Assembly (NCBI RefSeq): GCF_001629705.1
Contig: NZ_CP015378.1
Coordinates: 3,162,001 to 3,226,000 of the forward strand
Direction of reading: 5' to 3'
Source of the DNA: Fictibacillus phosphorivorans
GTDB taxonomy: Bacteria; Bacillota; Bacilli; Bacillales; Fictibacillaceae
DNA: 64,000 nucleotides
This document shows, in pieces, positions 1 to 6,611 of this stretch (the first letter of the stretch is position 1; each line of letters opens with the position of its first letter). Both the position numbers and the translations under genes were made by a program. The notes below the pieces were generated by a model that saw only the letters and a program-made list of their open reading frames with translations, made no database searches and was not told the DNA's origin.

Positions 1-845
1 GCAATTCTTTTGTCAGCATGTTCTTTTAGTACAAAACATTTACTGGTTAAGTAAATATAAAAATCGTTTTCTGTTAACCAGCTGTCATCGCCAGTTTCAA
101 ACCAATTATTAGGTCTCGTTTCAATAGACATCATTGATTTAGTTTCAGACTTAGCATTAGTATTTATTTCTTTTGCTAAGTTGAATTCTGTGGACTTTTT
201 TTTGTTTATTTCATAGCTGTTGGTTTCTTGACGTATTTCTCCAGAAGGAGTTATAAAATAATCTCCTCTATGTTTAATAATTAAACCCTTTTTTTGACAC
301 TCAGAGATAAGTTTAACTGCAGTTTGGTGTGAAACATCTAGAACCCGCTCCCATTCATAATAAGATATTCTATAATCTATTTGAGAACGCCAAGAAACAT
401 ATGATATTATCTTGAGTTGTTTTCCGTTTTTTACACTACTATACATATTTTCCGTTATCTGGGTGAATCCCATATAAGTCCATTTTCCACTTTTTACTGA
501 GTTAGTGTAAATAGGATGTTTTAAGTCAATAATGCTTATTTTTAAACTGGAATTATTCTTTATTTCACTAGAAGTGTGGTGAATAGAAATATATTCCTTC
601 GTTTCTAAACTTAATAATGCTTTCTTTATCTTTGATTTTCGTCTAGAAGAATTGCTATCAAAAGACACCATTATTGAGCTTAGAAATTCAATATTTGTTA
701 AAACGAGATGTGGATTTCGAGCTTGTACGATTGTACCTAAATAATAAAAAAGCAAAAACTCCTCATCAGTTACATACAAGTCTGTATCAAAAGCAAACAT
801 ACAGTTAGGCATCGCTACAAAGTAATCTTCAGTTTTTTTTGTCAT
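1..845 (-). CDS. HTH protein, possibly replication-initiator-like (3' end cut by window edge)
   Basis: An open frame reads leftwards from ATG at 845 (MTKKTEDYFVAMPN) and leaves the window without a stop, giving 281 codons. I do not recognise the family. The N-terminal ~90 residues look like a compact winged-helix domain. Around residues 150-200 a second HTH-like stretch (SYYEWERVLDVSHQTAVKLI, then ECQKKGLI and HRGDYFITP) resembles a MarR/DnaD-type winged helix. This two-wing layout is common in plasmid and mobile-element replication initiators and in phage regulators, but no diagnostic motif is visible. A weak GGAGAT precedes the start. The DNA is clearly more AT-rich than the yug/yut region, and the repeats at 944-1033 lie just upstream, as iterons or operators would. 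Start and frame are secure; function is a guess. Confidence 0.6.
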   Translation of the reverse strand, partial: MTKKTEDYFVAMPNCMFAFDTDLYVTDEEFLLFYYLGTIVQARNPHLVLTNIEFLSSIMVSFDSNSSRRKSKIKKALLSLETKEYISIHHTSSEIKNNSSLKISIIDLKHPIYTNSVKSGKWTYMGFTQITENMYSSVKNGKQLKIISYVSWRSQIDYRISYYEWERVLDVSHQTAVKLISECQKKGLIIKHRGDYFITPSGEIRQETNSYEINKKKSTEFNLAKEINTNAKSETKSMMSIETRPNNWFETGDDSWLTENDFYIYLTSKCFVLKEHADKRI

Positions 846-943
846 AAATAATCTCCATTCAATATAAGTATCACCTTCCGATTAATGTTATGGTTTATGT
901 TATTTTCTTTATGTTCTTTATTTGGTATCTACTGTCTAGAAGA

Positions 944-1033
944 TGTATAAATTAAGACACCGAATTTATTATTAATTCATAGAATCTGTACAAATTTATA
1001 CTTAATTTATAATAGATATGTATAGATTTATAC
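944..1033. repeat. Three copies of a GTATAAATTTATAC-like 14-mer
   Basis: Near-identical 14-mers begin at 944 (GTATAAATTAAGAC), 988 (GTACAAATTTATAC) and 1020 (GTATAGATTTATAC). The last two are close to palindromic. Start-to-start distances are 44 and 32 bp, near 4 and 3 helical turns, so all would face the same side of the DNA. A TATAAT box at 1008-1013 lies between the second and third copies. They sit upstream of the leftward HTH gene, so they could be its operators, or iterons if it is an initiator. Confidence 0.5.
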
Positions 1034-1040
1034 AAAAAAA

Positions 1041-1145
1041 GCTAACACGAAAGCATAAACAAATAAGTGGGAGACAAAAACTTAGTCAAAGATAATAGAA
1101 ATAAGCCAAGTTTTTGCTTTAATGTTTACGCTAATCAATGTTAGC
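1041..1145. repeat. Long imperfect inverted repeat (possible structured RNA or single-strand origin)
   Basis: The left arm starts GCTAACA at 1041, continues through AGCATAAAC and ends CAAAAACTT near 1083. The right arm, read in reverse complement from 1145, gives GCTAACA, AGCGTAAAC, then CAAAAACTT in the same order. The arms are about 40 nt with small internal loops and enclose about 22 nt. No oligo-T run follows directly, so it is not a plain terminator. The rest of the 846-1472 gap shows no convincing gene. A weak promoter or operator is possible at 1411-1441 (GTGACA, then ATATAT-G-ATATAT) ahead of the small membrane gene. Confidence 0.5.
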
Positions 1146-1472
1146 TTTATGTTTTAGTATGTTGTTGGTTTATAATTTAATGTTTTGTAATAACTAGTTT
1201 ATTATAAATGACTTAACTGATAAAGTAAATACCTGTAAGTAATAAATAGTTAATTTTGGGATTATTTCCATTCGTATCGTAAAAATATAATACGGGGTCT
1301 TTGCCTAAGTGTGATACCTAGCTATGTGACAACTCTTTCAACTTGAATACTATAAAGTACCCCCCTCCATTTTTTGAATCGAGAGCAGGGTTTTATTAAC
1401 AAAACTTCACGTGACAATTTACATTCCGATATATGATATATGGATTGATATTTAGAAAGTGAGGATAAATAA

Positions 1473-1688
1473 TTGTTAGATTTAAGTTCTGTTGATACAT
1501 CCGTTTTAAACAAAATGGCATTTATATTAGGAATATCCTTTTTCGGAGTATTTATATTAGCGTTACTTCTTGAAAAACTATTAGAAGTTCTAAAAATACC
1601 AAAGGCACTATCTTTACCTTTGGTGAGAGTTGGTGCTGTATTTGGATTTCTTTATCTAGTTGTAGCTCTAGGAGAGAAATATATGTAA
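1473..1688 (+). CDS. Small two-helix membrane protein upstream of an ART-like gene
   Basis: TTG start at 1473 preceded by GTGAGG with 8-nt spacing; 71 residues. Two hydrophobic segments are visible, about residues 16-35 (ILGISFFGVFILALLLEKLL) and 47-66 (LPLVRVGAVFGFLYLVVALG), joined by a short loop with a charged and a proline residue. I recognise no family. The stop lies 28 bp before the next gene on the same strand and there is no terminator between them, so the two are probably co-transcribed. In a defence or toxin-antitoxin context such a protein could be a membrane effector, an anchor or an inhibitor; the sequence does not decide which. Confidence 0.6.
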   Translation: MLDLSSVDTSVLNKMAFILGISFFGVFILALLLEKLLEVLKIPKALSLPLVRVGAVFGFLYLVVALGEKYM

Positions 1689-1716
1689 ATTTTCTAAAAA
1701 GAGAGGCAAAATTATT

Positions 1717-2373
1717 ATGGGAATAACTATAAAAGAATGGGGTAAACGAGTAGCTAGTAGAACTGATTTAACTGGCAGATTAACTCATTTAACAAAACCG
1801 AGCGGCGTTGATTTTTCTTGTTTGAGTTTTGAGGATATAAATCTTAGAGCAGTTGATAATCTAATAAAAATTTTAAAAGAAGGAAAAATAATAGGTAGTC
1901 AAACCAAACCAGGTTTTATAATTGGAAAACAAAAAGCAGTATGTTTCCAGGATGCTCCTTTATATGCGTTAATTCAAAATGTCGAACACGAAAGGCAGAG
2001 AAGAGAGAGAAATAATTATGAAAAACTAAGATATTGTGGAGTGGGACTTTCATTTGTTAAACCTTACATCTACCATTACTATGGGGGGAGACCAGTAATT
2101 TACGAAGAATCGAAAACTGCAAAGGCTTTTTTGCCATCTGAAGAGTGGTGGCGTATAGTAGATATTGAATATAAGATAGATAATGATTGGGACATAGTTG
2201 ACTGGACTCATGAGCGGGAATGGAGAATTCCAGGTGATATGATAATTAATGAAGGTTACCCTCATATCATTGTTTATAATCCTACATGTGCACAGTATTT
2301 TTTAAATCATTGTCCAAAAGAAATATTAAATAAAACTTATGGAATTACAACTTTAACTAGTTTATTGCACTAG
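1717..2373 (+). CDS. ADP-ribosyltransferase-like protein (DarT/AbiGi/DUF2971-type fold suspected)
   Basis: 218 residues, ATG start preceded by AGAGAGG. The pattern of conserved-looking blocks resembles the DarT/AbiGi/DUF2971 group of ART-fold proteins. RLTHLTK at 21-27 is followed by NLIKILKEGKIIGS, the usual fold entry (H-x-T then a helix and 'IL..G'). Next come CFQDAPL, GVGLSFVKPYIY, and GGRPVIYE, which sits where DarT has its F-x-x-RSPML block. A late DWTHEREWRIPGD supplies a candidate catalytic Glu. DarT modifies thymidine in ssDNA and AbiGi belongs to abortive-infection loci. No DarG-like macrodomain partner lies in the window. The neighbour is the small membrane protein. A strong terminator follows. 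The call of an enzyme is inference; being a real gene is near certain. Confidence 0.55.
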   Translation: MGITIKEWGKRVASRTDLTGRLTHLTKPSGVDFSCLSFEDINLRAVDNLIKILKEGKIIGSQTKPGFIIGKQKAVCFQDAPLYALIQNVEHERQRRERNNYEKLRYCGVGLSFVKPYIYHYYGGRPVIYEESKTAKAFLPSEEWWRIVDIEYKIDNDWDIVDWTHEREWRIPGDMIINEGYPHIIVYNPTCAQYFLNHCPKEILNKTYGITTLTSLLH

Positions 2374-2416
2374 TATTTGGGTTTATATGAAATGATATAA
2401 TCACTACTAACTTAAG

Positions 2417-2448
2417 AAAAATCGGTGTAATAACTAGCACCGATTTTT
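2417..2448 (+). terminator. Rho-independent terminator after the ART-like gene
   Basis: AAAAATCGGTG pairs with CACCGATTTTT around a 10-nt loop; the flanking A and T runs would let it work in both directions. Confidence 0.85.
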
Positions 2449-2462
2449 AATATGAAAATTTG

Positions 2463-2491
2463 TTGAAGTATTTAGGTCAAATCAGTATAAT
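2463..2491 (+). promoter_or_regulatory. SigA-type promoter for tRNA-Ala
   Basis: TTGAAG (2463-2468) and TATAAT (2486-2491) with a 17-bp spacer, about 50 bp before the tRNA. Confidence 0.7.
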
Positions 2492-2539
2492 CAAACTAAC
2501 AGAATGAATGAAAGCGTTGATAAATTACCAGCATACATT

Positions 2540-2615
2540 GGGGGCTTAGCTCAGCTGGGAGAGCGTTTGGCTGGCAGCCAAAAGGTCAGCGGTTCGATCC
2601 CGCTAGTCTCCACCA
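2540..2615 (+). tRNA. tRNA-Ala (anticodon GGC)
   Basis: The 76-nt cloverleaf is complete. Acceptor GGGGGCT pairs with AGTCTCC (with two G-U pairs). The D arm is GCTC-AGCTGGGA-GAGC. The anticodon stem TTTGG/CCAAA holds loop CTGGCAG, so the anticodon is GGC. The T arm carries GGTTCGATCCC, and CCA is encoded. It stands alone between its own promoter and terminator. The AT-rich accessory genes lie on its 5' side, which is not where a classic tRNA 3'-end integration would place an island. Confidence 0.97.
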
Positions 2616-2629
2616 TACATAAGCAATTA

Positions 2630-2658
2630 ATCCCTTGAGTTAACTCAAGGGATTTTTT
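2630..2658 (+). terminator. Terminator after tRNA-Ala
   Basis: ATCCCTTGAGTT and AACTCAAGGGAT form a perfect 24-bp palindrome followed by a T run. Confidence 0.9.
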
Positions 2659-2713
2659 TGAACAAAAATCACAAAAAGTATCATGCTTTAAAACGCATGA
2701 TACTTTCTTCCAT

Positions 2714-3169
2714 TTATTCTTCTCTATTTTTATTCCTTGGATCTTGTTCTTCAGCAAATTCAGTTGCATATCTGAAACCTGGTCTGAATCTTCTTTGTTG
2801 CCTTCCAGTTCTATCTCTATTTTTTGAAGGCATGTGCTTTAATAAATATTGATGCACAAAAACTTCTGTAGCGGTGATAATACCAGCTGCGATCACACTT
2901 CCCCACGCAATCTGCATATACCCATTCAACAGGATCGATCCGAAAATCCAAACCACCATATACGCTAGAATAAACTCTGCCATCAACGTGTTGTTCTTTC
3001 CTATTCTAGGTAAGAGGATTCGATCAGCTACGATGTAAGTGATAACAGTCGTCGTAACCGCAAAAGAAACAATATCACTGATCGAAGCGTCAAAGAAGAG
3101 ATCGAGTCCGATCCAAAATGCGATTAGACACACAATAAATTTCATCATAATGACTTTTACTTGTTCCAT
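2714..3169 (-). CDS. yndM: YndM family (DUF2512) membrane protein
   Basis: 151 residues, ATG at 3169 behind AGGAGG. Four hydrophobic helices fill the first ~105 residues (KFIVCLIAFWIGLDLFF; a stretch with TTTVITYIVADRILLP; a stretch with LAYMVVWIFGSILL; GSVIAAGIITATEVFVHQYL). A basic-then-acidic hydrophilic tail follows. The layout and wording match the DUF2512/YndM family of Bacillus, whose function is unknown. The tail (RDRTGRQQRRFRPGF, then acidic residues) is longer than the typical family core. It stands alone, convergent with the tRNA. Family call is good; no role can be given. Confidence 0.85.
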   Translation of the reverse strand: MEQVKVIMMKFIVCLIAFWIGLDLFFDASISDIVSFAVTTTVITYIVADRILLPRIGKNNTLMAEFILAYMVVWIFGSILLNGYMQIAWGSVIAAGIITATEVFVHQYLLKHMPSKNRDRTGRQQRRFRPGFRYATEFAEEQDPRNKNREE

Positions 3170-3258
3170 AAAAAAAACCTCCTTAATCTGTTCCTAGTTT
3201 GCAACAAATAGTGGAGGTTCATACTTCTACCTATCGTTTGATTTCGAAAACATGTACT

Positions 3259-4857
3259 TTATTCAGAAACTGCTTGGAGAATGCTCTCTTTTTCCTTCTC
3301 CAGCTTCATATTTGAACTTTTATCGAGCAAACTAAACATAATGAATACGACTGTTGATAAAGGTAACGCGTAGAATAGAGGATCAATATGTGTCCATGGG
3401 TAAGGAAGTATGGCCGGTTTTCTAAACCACGCTTGTGATAAGCCAATAGCAACAGATTCTTTAAGATGTAAGAATAGGAATCCGATAATACTCACAGAAA
3501 AACCAACGATCATACTTGCTATGGCTGCGGACTTCGTAGCTCTTTTCCAATAAAGAGCTCCTATCAATGCTGGCATAAATCCAGCAGCACAGATACCAAA
3601 CCAAAAAGCAGTGGCTTGGGCGATAATTCCAGCTGGTAGTAAATAAGCTAATATGACAGCAGCGATTACTCCAATGAGCACGCCAATTCGTGAAGGGTTG
3701 AGCTTTGATCCAAATAAGGATTGAACACCAAGAGTTTTTAAAATATCTTGGCCAAACGCTGTGGCTTGAACATGAATGAGTGAACTTATCGTAGAGATTG
3801 TGGCGGATAATAATGTGAGTGTAAACAGATAGATAAACCACTCCGGCATGATTTGATTGATAAAGATTGGAATGATAAGATCAACATTTCCTTTGGCGGC
3901 TGTTAACGCGATCTCACCCGTTTTTTCATAAAAATAAAGATTGCTTAACGGGCCAATCACAAAAGCTGCACCTGTCATAAAAAAGATAAAAACACCGCCG
4001 ACTAAGACAGAACGATAAAGTGCTCGATCATCTTTTACAGTCATGCATCTCATTGCGAGTTGAGGTTGCGCCAATACTCCTATGCCAACTCCCATGATTA
4101 TGGTACTTACAATGGTCCACCAAAGCGGCGATCCAAATTCAGGCATGCTTGTCCAGCCTTGATGACCTTGATCGACAAGAGCTTGAGGTACAAGATCTTT
4201 CATTGCCGTTAATCCGTTATGCCCTTCCATAATGCCACCTACTGCTTGATAGGTAACAAATAAAAAGATAGCCATTCCTACCAACATGACAACCGCACCA
4301 AACGCATCGGTATACATAACGGCCTTAATCCCACCTGTTACTACATAGATGCCAATGATTGCAGCCAGTAAGATAAGAGCAAGATTAAAGTTCATCGAAA
4401 GTGATTCTTGAAGAAATCTTCCCCCACCGATCAAAACAATACTTGTATAAGCTGGCATCAAAATAAAAATCATTGCTCCTGAAAAAACAGTGATAAATTT
4501 TGAATCATACCTTTTTCCTAACAGAGTAGGAAACGTAGTAGCGTTAAGGTCTAGTGAAAGCTTTCTGATTTTTGTTCCAAAAATCGCAAATGCTACAAAT
4601 ATACCTAGTACGATATTAAGAAAGGCAAGCCATAACAAGCTGAATCCATGAGCTGCTGACACCCCACCAAAACCAACAATGGCTGACGTACTAATAAAAG
4701 TTGCACCATAAGATAGCGCCATGATAACAGGATGAATATTTCTTCCACCCACTAAATAATCTGATTCTGTTACCGTTTTTTTATATCCATAATAAGCCAA
4801 CCAAGACATGATACCCATATATATTATAAGAATCGGAATGAGGACGGCAAAATTCAT
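3259..4857 (-). CDS. Sodium:solute symporter (SSS family, YodF-like)
   Basis: 532 residues with about 13 membrane helices. SSS hallmarks are visible: an N-terminal periplasmic helix then DYLVGGRNIHPVIMALSYGA, GGIKAVMYTDAFGAVVML (the 'GG..av..tD..Q' region), and the late LLSATISTISSLIHVQATAF sodium-site helix. The family couples Na+ entry to uptake of organic acids, amino acids or similar; the substrate cannot be read here. An ideal AAAGGAGGTGAT precedes the start. The start overlaps the stop of the 39-residue gene upstream (ATGA-type overlap), implying translational coupling. A cre-like site lies upstream of the pair, so CcpA control is likely. YodF-like is a guess from general similarity. 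Confidence 0.88.
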   Translation of the reverse strand: MNFAVLIPILIIYMGIMSWLAYYGYKKTVTESDYLVGGRNIHPVIMALSYGATFISTSAIVGFGGVSAAHGFSLLWLAFLNIVLGIFVAFAIFGTKIRKLSLDLNATTFPTLLGKRYDSKFITVFSGAMIFILMPAYTSIVLIGGGRFLQESLSMNFNLALILLAAIIGIYVVTGGIKAVMYTDAFGAVVMLVGMAIFLFVTYQAVGGIMEGHNGLTAMKDLVPQALVDQGHQGWTSMPEFGSPLWWTIVSTIIMGVGIGVLAQPQLAMRCMTVKDDRALYRSVLVGGVFIFFMTGAAFVIGPLSNLYFYEKTGEIALTAAKGNVDLIIPIFINQIMPEWFIYLFTLTLLSATISTISSLIHVQATAFGQDILKTLGVQSLFGSKLNPSRIGVLIGVIAAVILAYLLPAGIIAQATAFWFGICAAGFMPALIGALYWKRATKSAAIASMIVGFSVSIIGFLFLHLKESVAIGLSQAWFRKPAILPYPWTHIDPLFYALPLSTVVFIMFSLLDKSSNMKLEKEKESILQAVSE

Positions 4858-4973
4858 TTTGAGTCATCACCTCCTTTGTTCCACATGATGCCTCCAAAAA
4901 CCACACACCCTAGTGCTGAAACAAGGGTAGCCACCCATACAAATGCGATAAGTCCATCTTCCATTCCTAGCAT
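4854..4973 (-). CDS. Symporter small accessory protein (39 aa)
   Basis: ATG at 4971-4973 behind GGGAGGAGAG; 39 residues beginning MLGMEDGLIAFVWVA, with one membrane helix through about residue 30 and a charged tail KGGDDSK. Small proteins of this shape (start ML.. then D, one helix, ending near NWN/MWNKG) are annotated next to SSS symporters as 'symporter small accessory protein'. Its stop overlaps the symporter start by 3 nt, so the two are made together and probably form a complex. An internal ATG three codons in (MEDGL) is a less well placed alternative start. Confidence 0.85.
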   Translation of the reverse strand: MLGMEDGLIAFVWVATLVSALGCVVFGGIMWNKGGDDSK

Positions 4974-4995
4974 AAATTCACTCTCCTCCCAAAAT

Positions 4996-5009
4996 TGAAT
5001 GCGCTTTCA
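4996..5009 (-). promoter_or_regulatory. cre-like site (CcpA) upstream of the symporter operon
   Basis: TGAATGCGCTTTCA matches the cre consensus TGWAANCGNTNWCA at all but one fixed position and lies in a near-perfect palindrome TTGAATGCGCTTTCAA. It is 22 bp before the small accessory gene. Confidence 0.6.
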
Positions 5010-5219
5010 AAATGTTCAAAACTTTACTCCTTATCTTCCCTCCCCATCATTTCTATATAAAAGTCTTCTTTTCGCCCTAAAAATCCCCTTTAAAGTTTCT
5101 ATTTTTTACTGAAAAAAGGCCCTTTTGTAACATTAATGAAATATTTCTGTAATATAAGTGAAACCATATTAGCACTTCCCTCGTCTAATAAATAACAAGA
5201 CATTGAGGAGGATTTAACA

Positions 5220-5993
5220 TTGAAATTCAAAAAACGTACAGTTATCTTTACTGCAACTGCATTACTTACAATCGGGGTATTAAACAATAATGATTTTGAG
5301 AGCAAGGTAAGAGCGACAGAACAAAAAGCTCCACTTAAACAGGAGGCATTTACTTCTGAACGATCAAATGAAGTTCTGATACTTAAACAAAATGATGTCA
5401 AAGATAATGAAAAACTAGTAGCAGCATCGAAAGTGAACGTTCCTGTTCAACCTAAAAATGAAGAAACCATTCAAAAACCAGTTGAAAAAGAAAGAGTAGA
5501 ACAGCCACAGATTTCCAAAGAGCCTAAAGAAAATAAAACTCAAACAACCAAACCTGAACCAAAGCCTGCTGTTCAGCCACAAACAAAAAATGTGGAGGCA
5601 ACACCTAAACAAGAAGAGCAAGAGCAAGTACATTTACCTGAAACTAAAATCATCGACGGTTACACATATGTTAGCTTAATGGATGACACACATGAGAACT
5701 TAAAACATCTAGTAGCCATCGCAAAGAAACATGATGCTTCCCTTTATGCGATTGAAGATAGTGATTGTTTTGTAATGTATGACAATTCTAGCGATCAAAT
5801 GATTATGAGTTTTAGCACGGGTATCAATATGACTTCTATCGTAAACGTAGATGTTCTATACGATATGCATCCCACGATTAAAGATCAAATTCAAGAAGTC
5901 ATCAAAACAGGCGAAGCCATTCAAGTCAAAGAGGGCGAAAATCAAGGCTACTTTATTTCAAAAGTAGATGGAAAGATCAGAGTATCGTTTTAA
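5220..5993 (+). CDS. Secreted protein with Pro/Glu/Lys-rich linker, unknown C-terminal domain
   Basis: TTG start at 5220 with GAGGAGGA 8 nt upstream; 257 residues. Residues 1-35 form a signal-peptide-like segment (KFKKRTVIFTATALLTIGVL) followed by a possible cleavage near VRATEQ. Residues ~40-140 are a low-complexity linker rich in P, E, K, Q and T. Residues ~147-257 look like a folded domain starting DGYTYVSLMDDTHENLKHL and ending GKIRVSF. I do not recognise that domain. The linker is typical of Gram-positive proteins that cross or bind the wall; there is no LPxTG anchor or SLH/LysM motif. Monocistronic, ending in its own terminator. Confidence 0.7.
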   Translation: MKFKKRTVIFTATALLTIGVLNNNDFESKVRATEQKAPLKQEAFTSERSNEVLILKQNDVKDNEKLVAASKVNVPVQPKNEETIQKPVEKERVEQPQISKEPKENKTQTTKPEPKPAVQPQTKNVEATPKQEEQEQVHLPETKIIDGYTYVSLMDDTHENLKHLVAIAKKHDASLYAIEDSDCFVMYDNSSDQMIMSFSTGINMTSIVNVDVLYDMHPTIKDQIQEVIKTGEAIQVKEGENQGYFISKVDGKIRVSF

Positions 5994-6000
5994 AGACACC

Positions 6001-6028
6001 AAAAAAGCCCTAGGTAGGGGGCTTTTTT
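6001..6028 (+). terminator. Bidirectional terminator between convergent genes
   Basis: AAAAAAGCCC pairs with GGGCTTTTTT around TAGGTAG; the stop of the leftward gene at 6027 touches its end. Confidence 0.85.
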
Positions 6029-6440
6029 ATTTTTTCTTTATTTCTTTTAAGGCAACTACTTTCAGTGCCATCAACTCATCATCTGTTACTTTTTCTAGCA
6101 GTTTTTCATATACCGCTAGCTTTTCCTCTTCGTTCAAACCTTTACTGACTTTCTCTCTTATCCCTGCTAATTCTTGAACGGAGTATCTTTCAGAAATAAA
6201 CTCAACAGCTTCGTTTTTAGTTGTGAACGGTAGATTCTGTTTTGGAGGTTTACCTGTTTCTATGTACTTTCTAATCTCTGGATCTTCTAGAAGTTTTGAG
6301 ATCTCATCTTCATTCGACTTTAATTCTTTCGTAATTTCTGTCATCGCTTTTTCAGAAGCGTAATCCATCGTAAACACGTACAAAATGACACCAGTTGTAA
6401 TAAAAAACATCAATACAACACCTAACCACCATTTGATCAC
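6027..6440 (-). CDS. Membrane-anchored hypothetical protein
   Basis: A longer frame reaches 6476, but GTG at 6438-6440 has a good GGGTGATG 5 nt upstream and begins right at the hydrophobic helix, so I chose it (137 residues). One membrane anchor (VIKWWLGVVLMFFITTGVIL) is followed by a soluble charged domain of about 110 residues. That domain is mostly helical (STEKAMTEI-type, then EIRKYIETGKPPKQNLPF, AGIREKVSKGLNEEEKLAVY). I do not recognise a family. The DNA after it (6441-6611) carries the start signals of the divergent phosphodiesterase gene. Confidence 0.6.
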   Translation of the reverse strand: MIKWWLGVVLMFFITTGVILYVFTMDYASEKAMTEITKELKSNEDEISKLLEDPEIRKYIETGKPPKQNLPFTTKNEAVEFISERYSVQELAGIREKVSKGLNEEEKLAVYEKLLEKVTDDELMALKVVALKEIKKK

Positions 6441-6611
6441 TTCATCACCCGCTATACAATGAGATAATTCATTCATAACATAACTTACAAAGTTTGGAAA
6501 GTAAATGGTATGATTTTTAATATTTCACACATAGACTTTACACGCGTTAGATTTCCATATGCTATCATTTATATAAGAATGGTTAATCTTAGCAAATATT
6601 GGAGGAGTGTT

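Noticed and set aside
1322..1513. Leftward 63-residue frame
   Set aside because: Overlaps the start and control region of the well-signalled rightward gene, no ribosome site and no family-like content.
944..2450. CRISPR array
   Set aside because: Repeats are too few and spaced by AT-rich DNA of unequal length, with no cas genes anywhere in the window.
2540..2615. tRNA-Ala 3' end as a phage attachment site for the left island
   Set aside because: The accessory genes are on the 5' side, no integrase is seen and no duplicate of the tRNA 3' end was found in the window.
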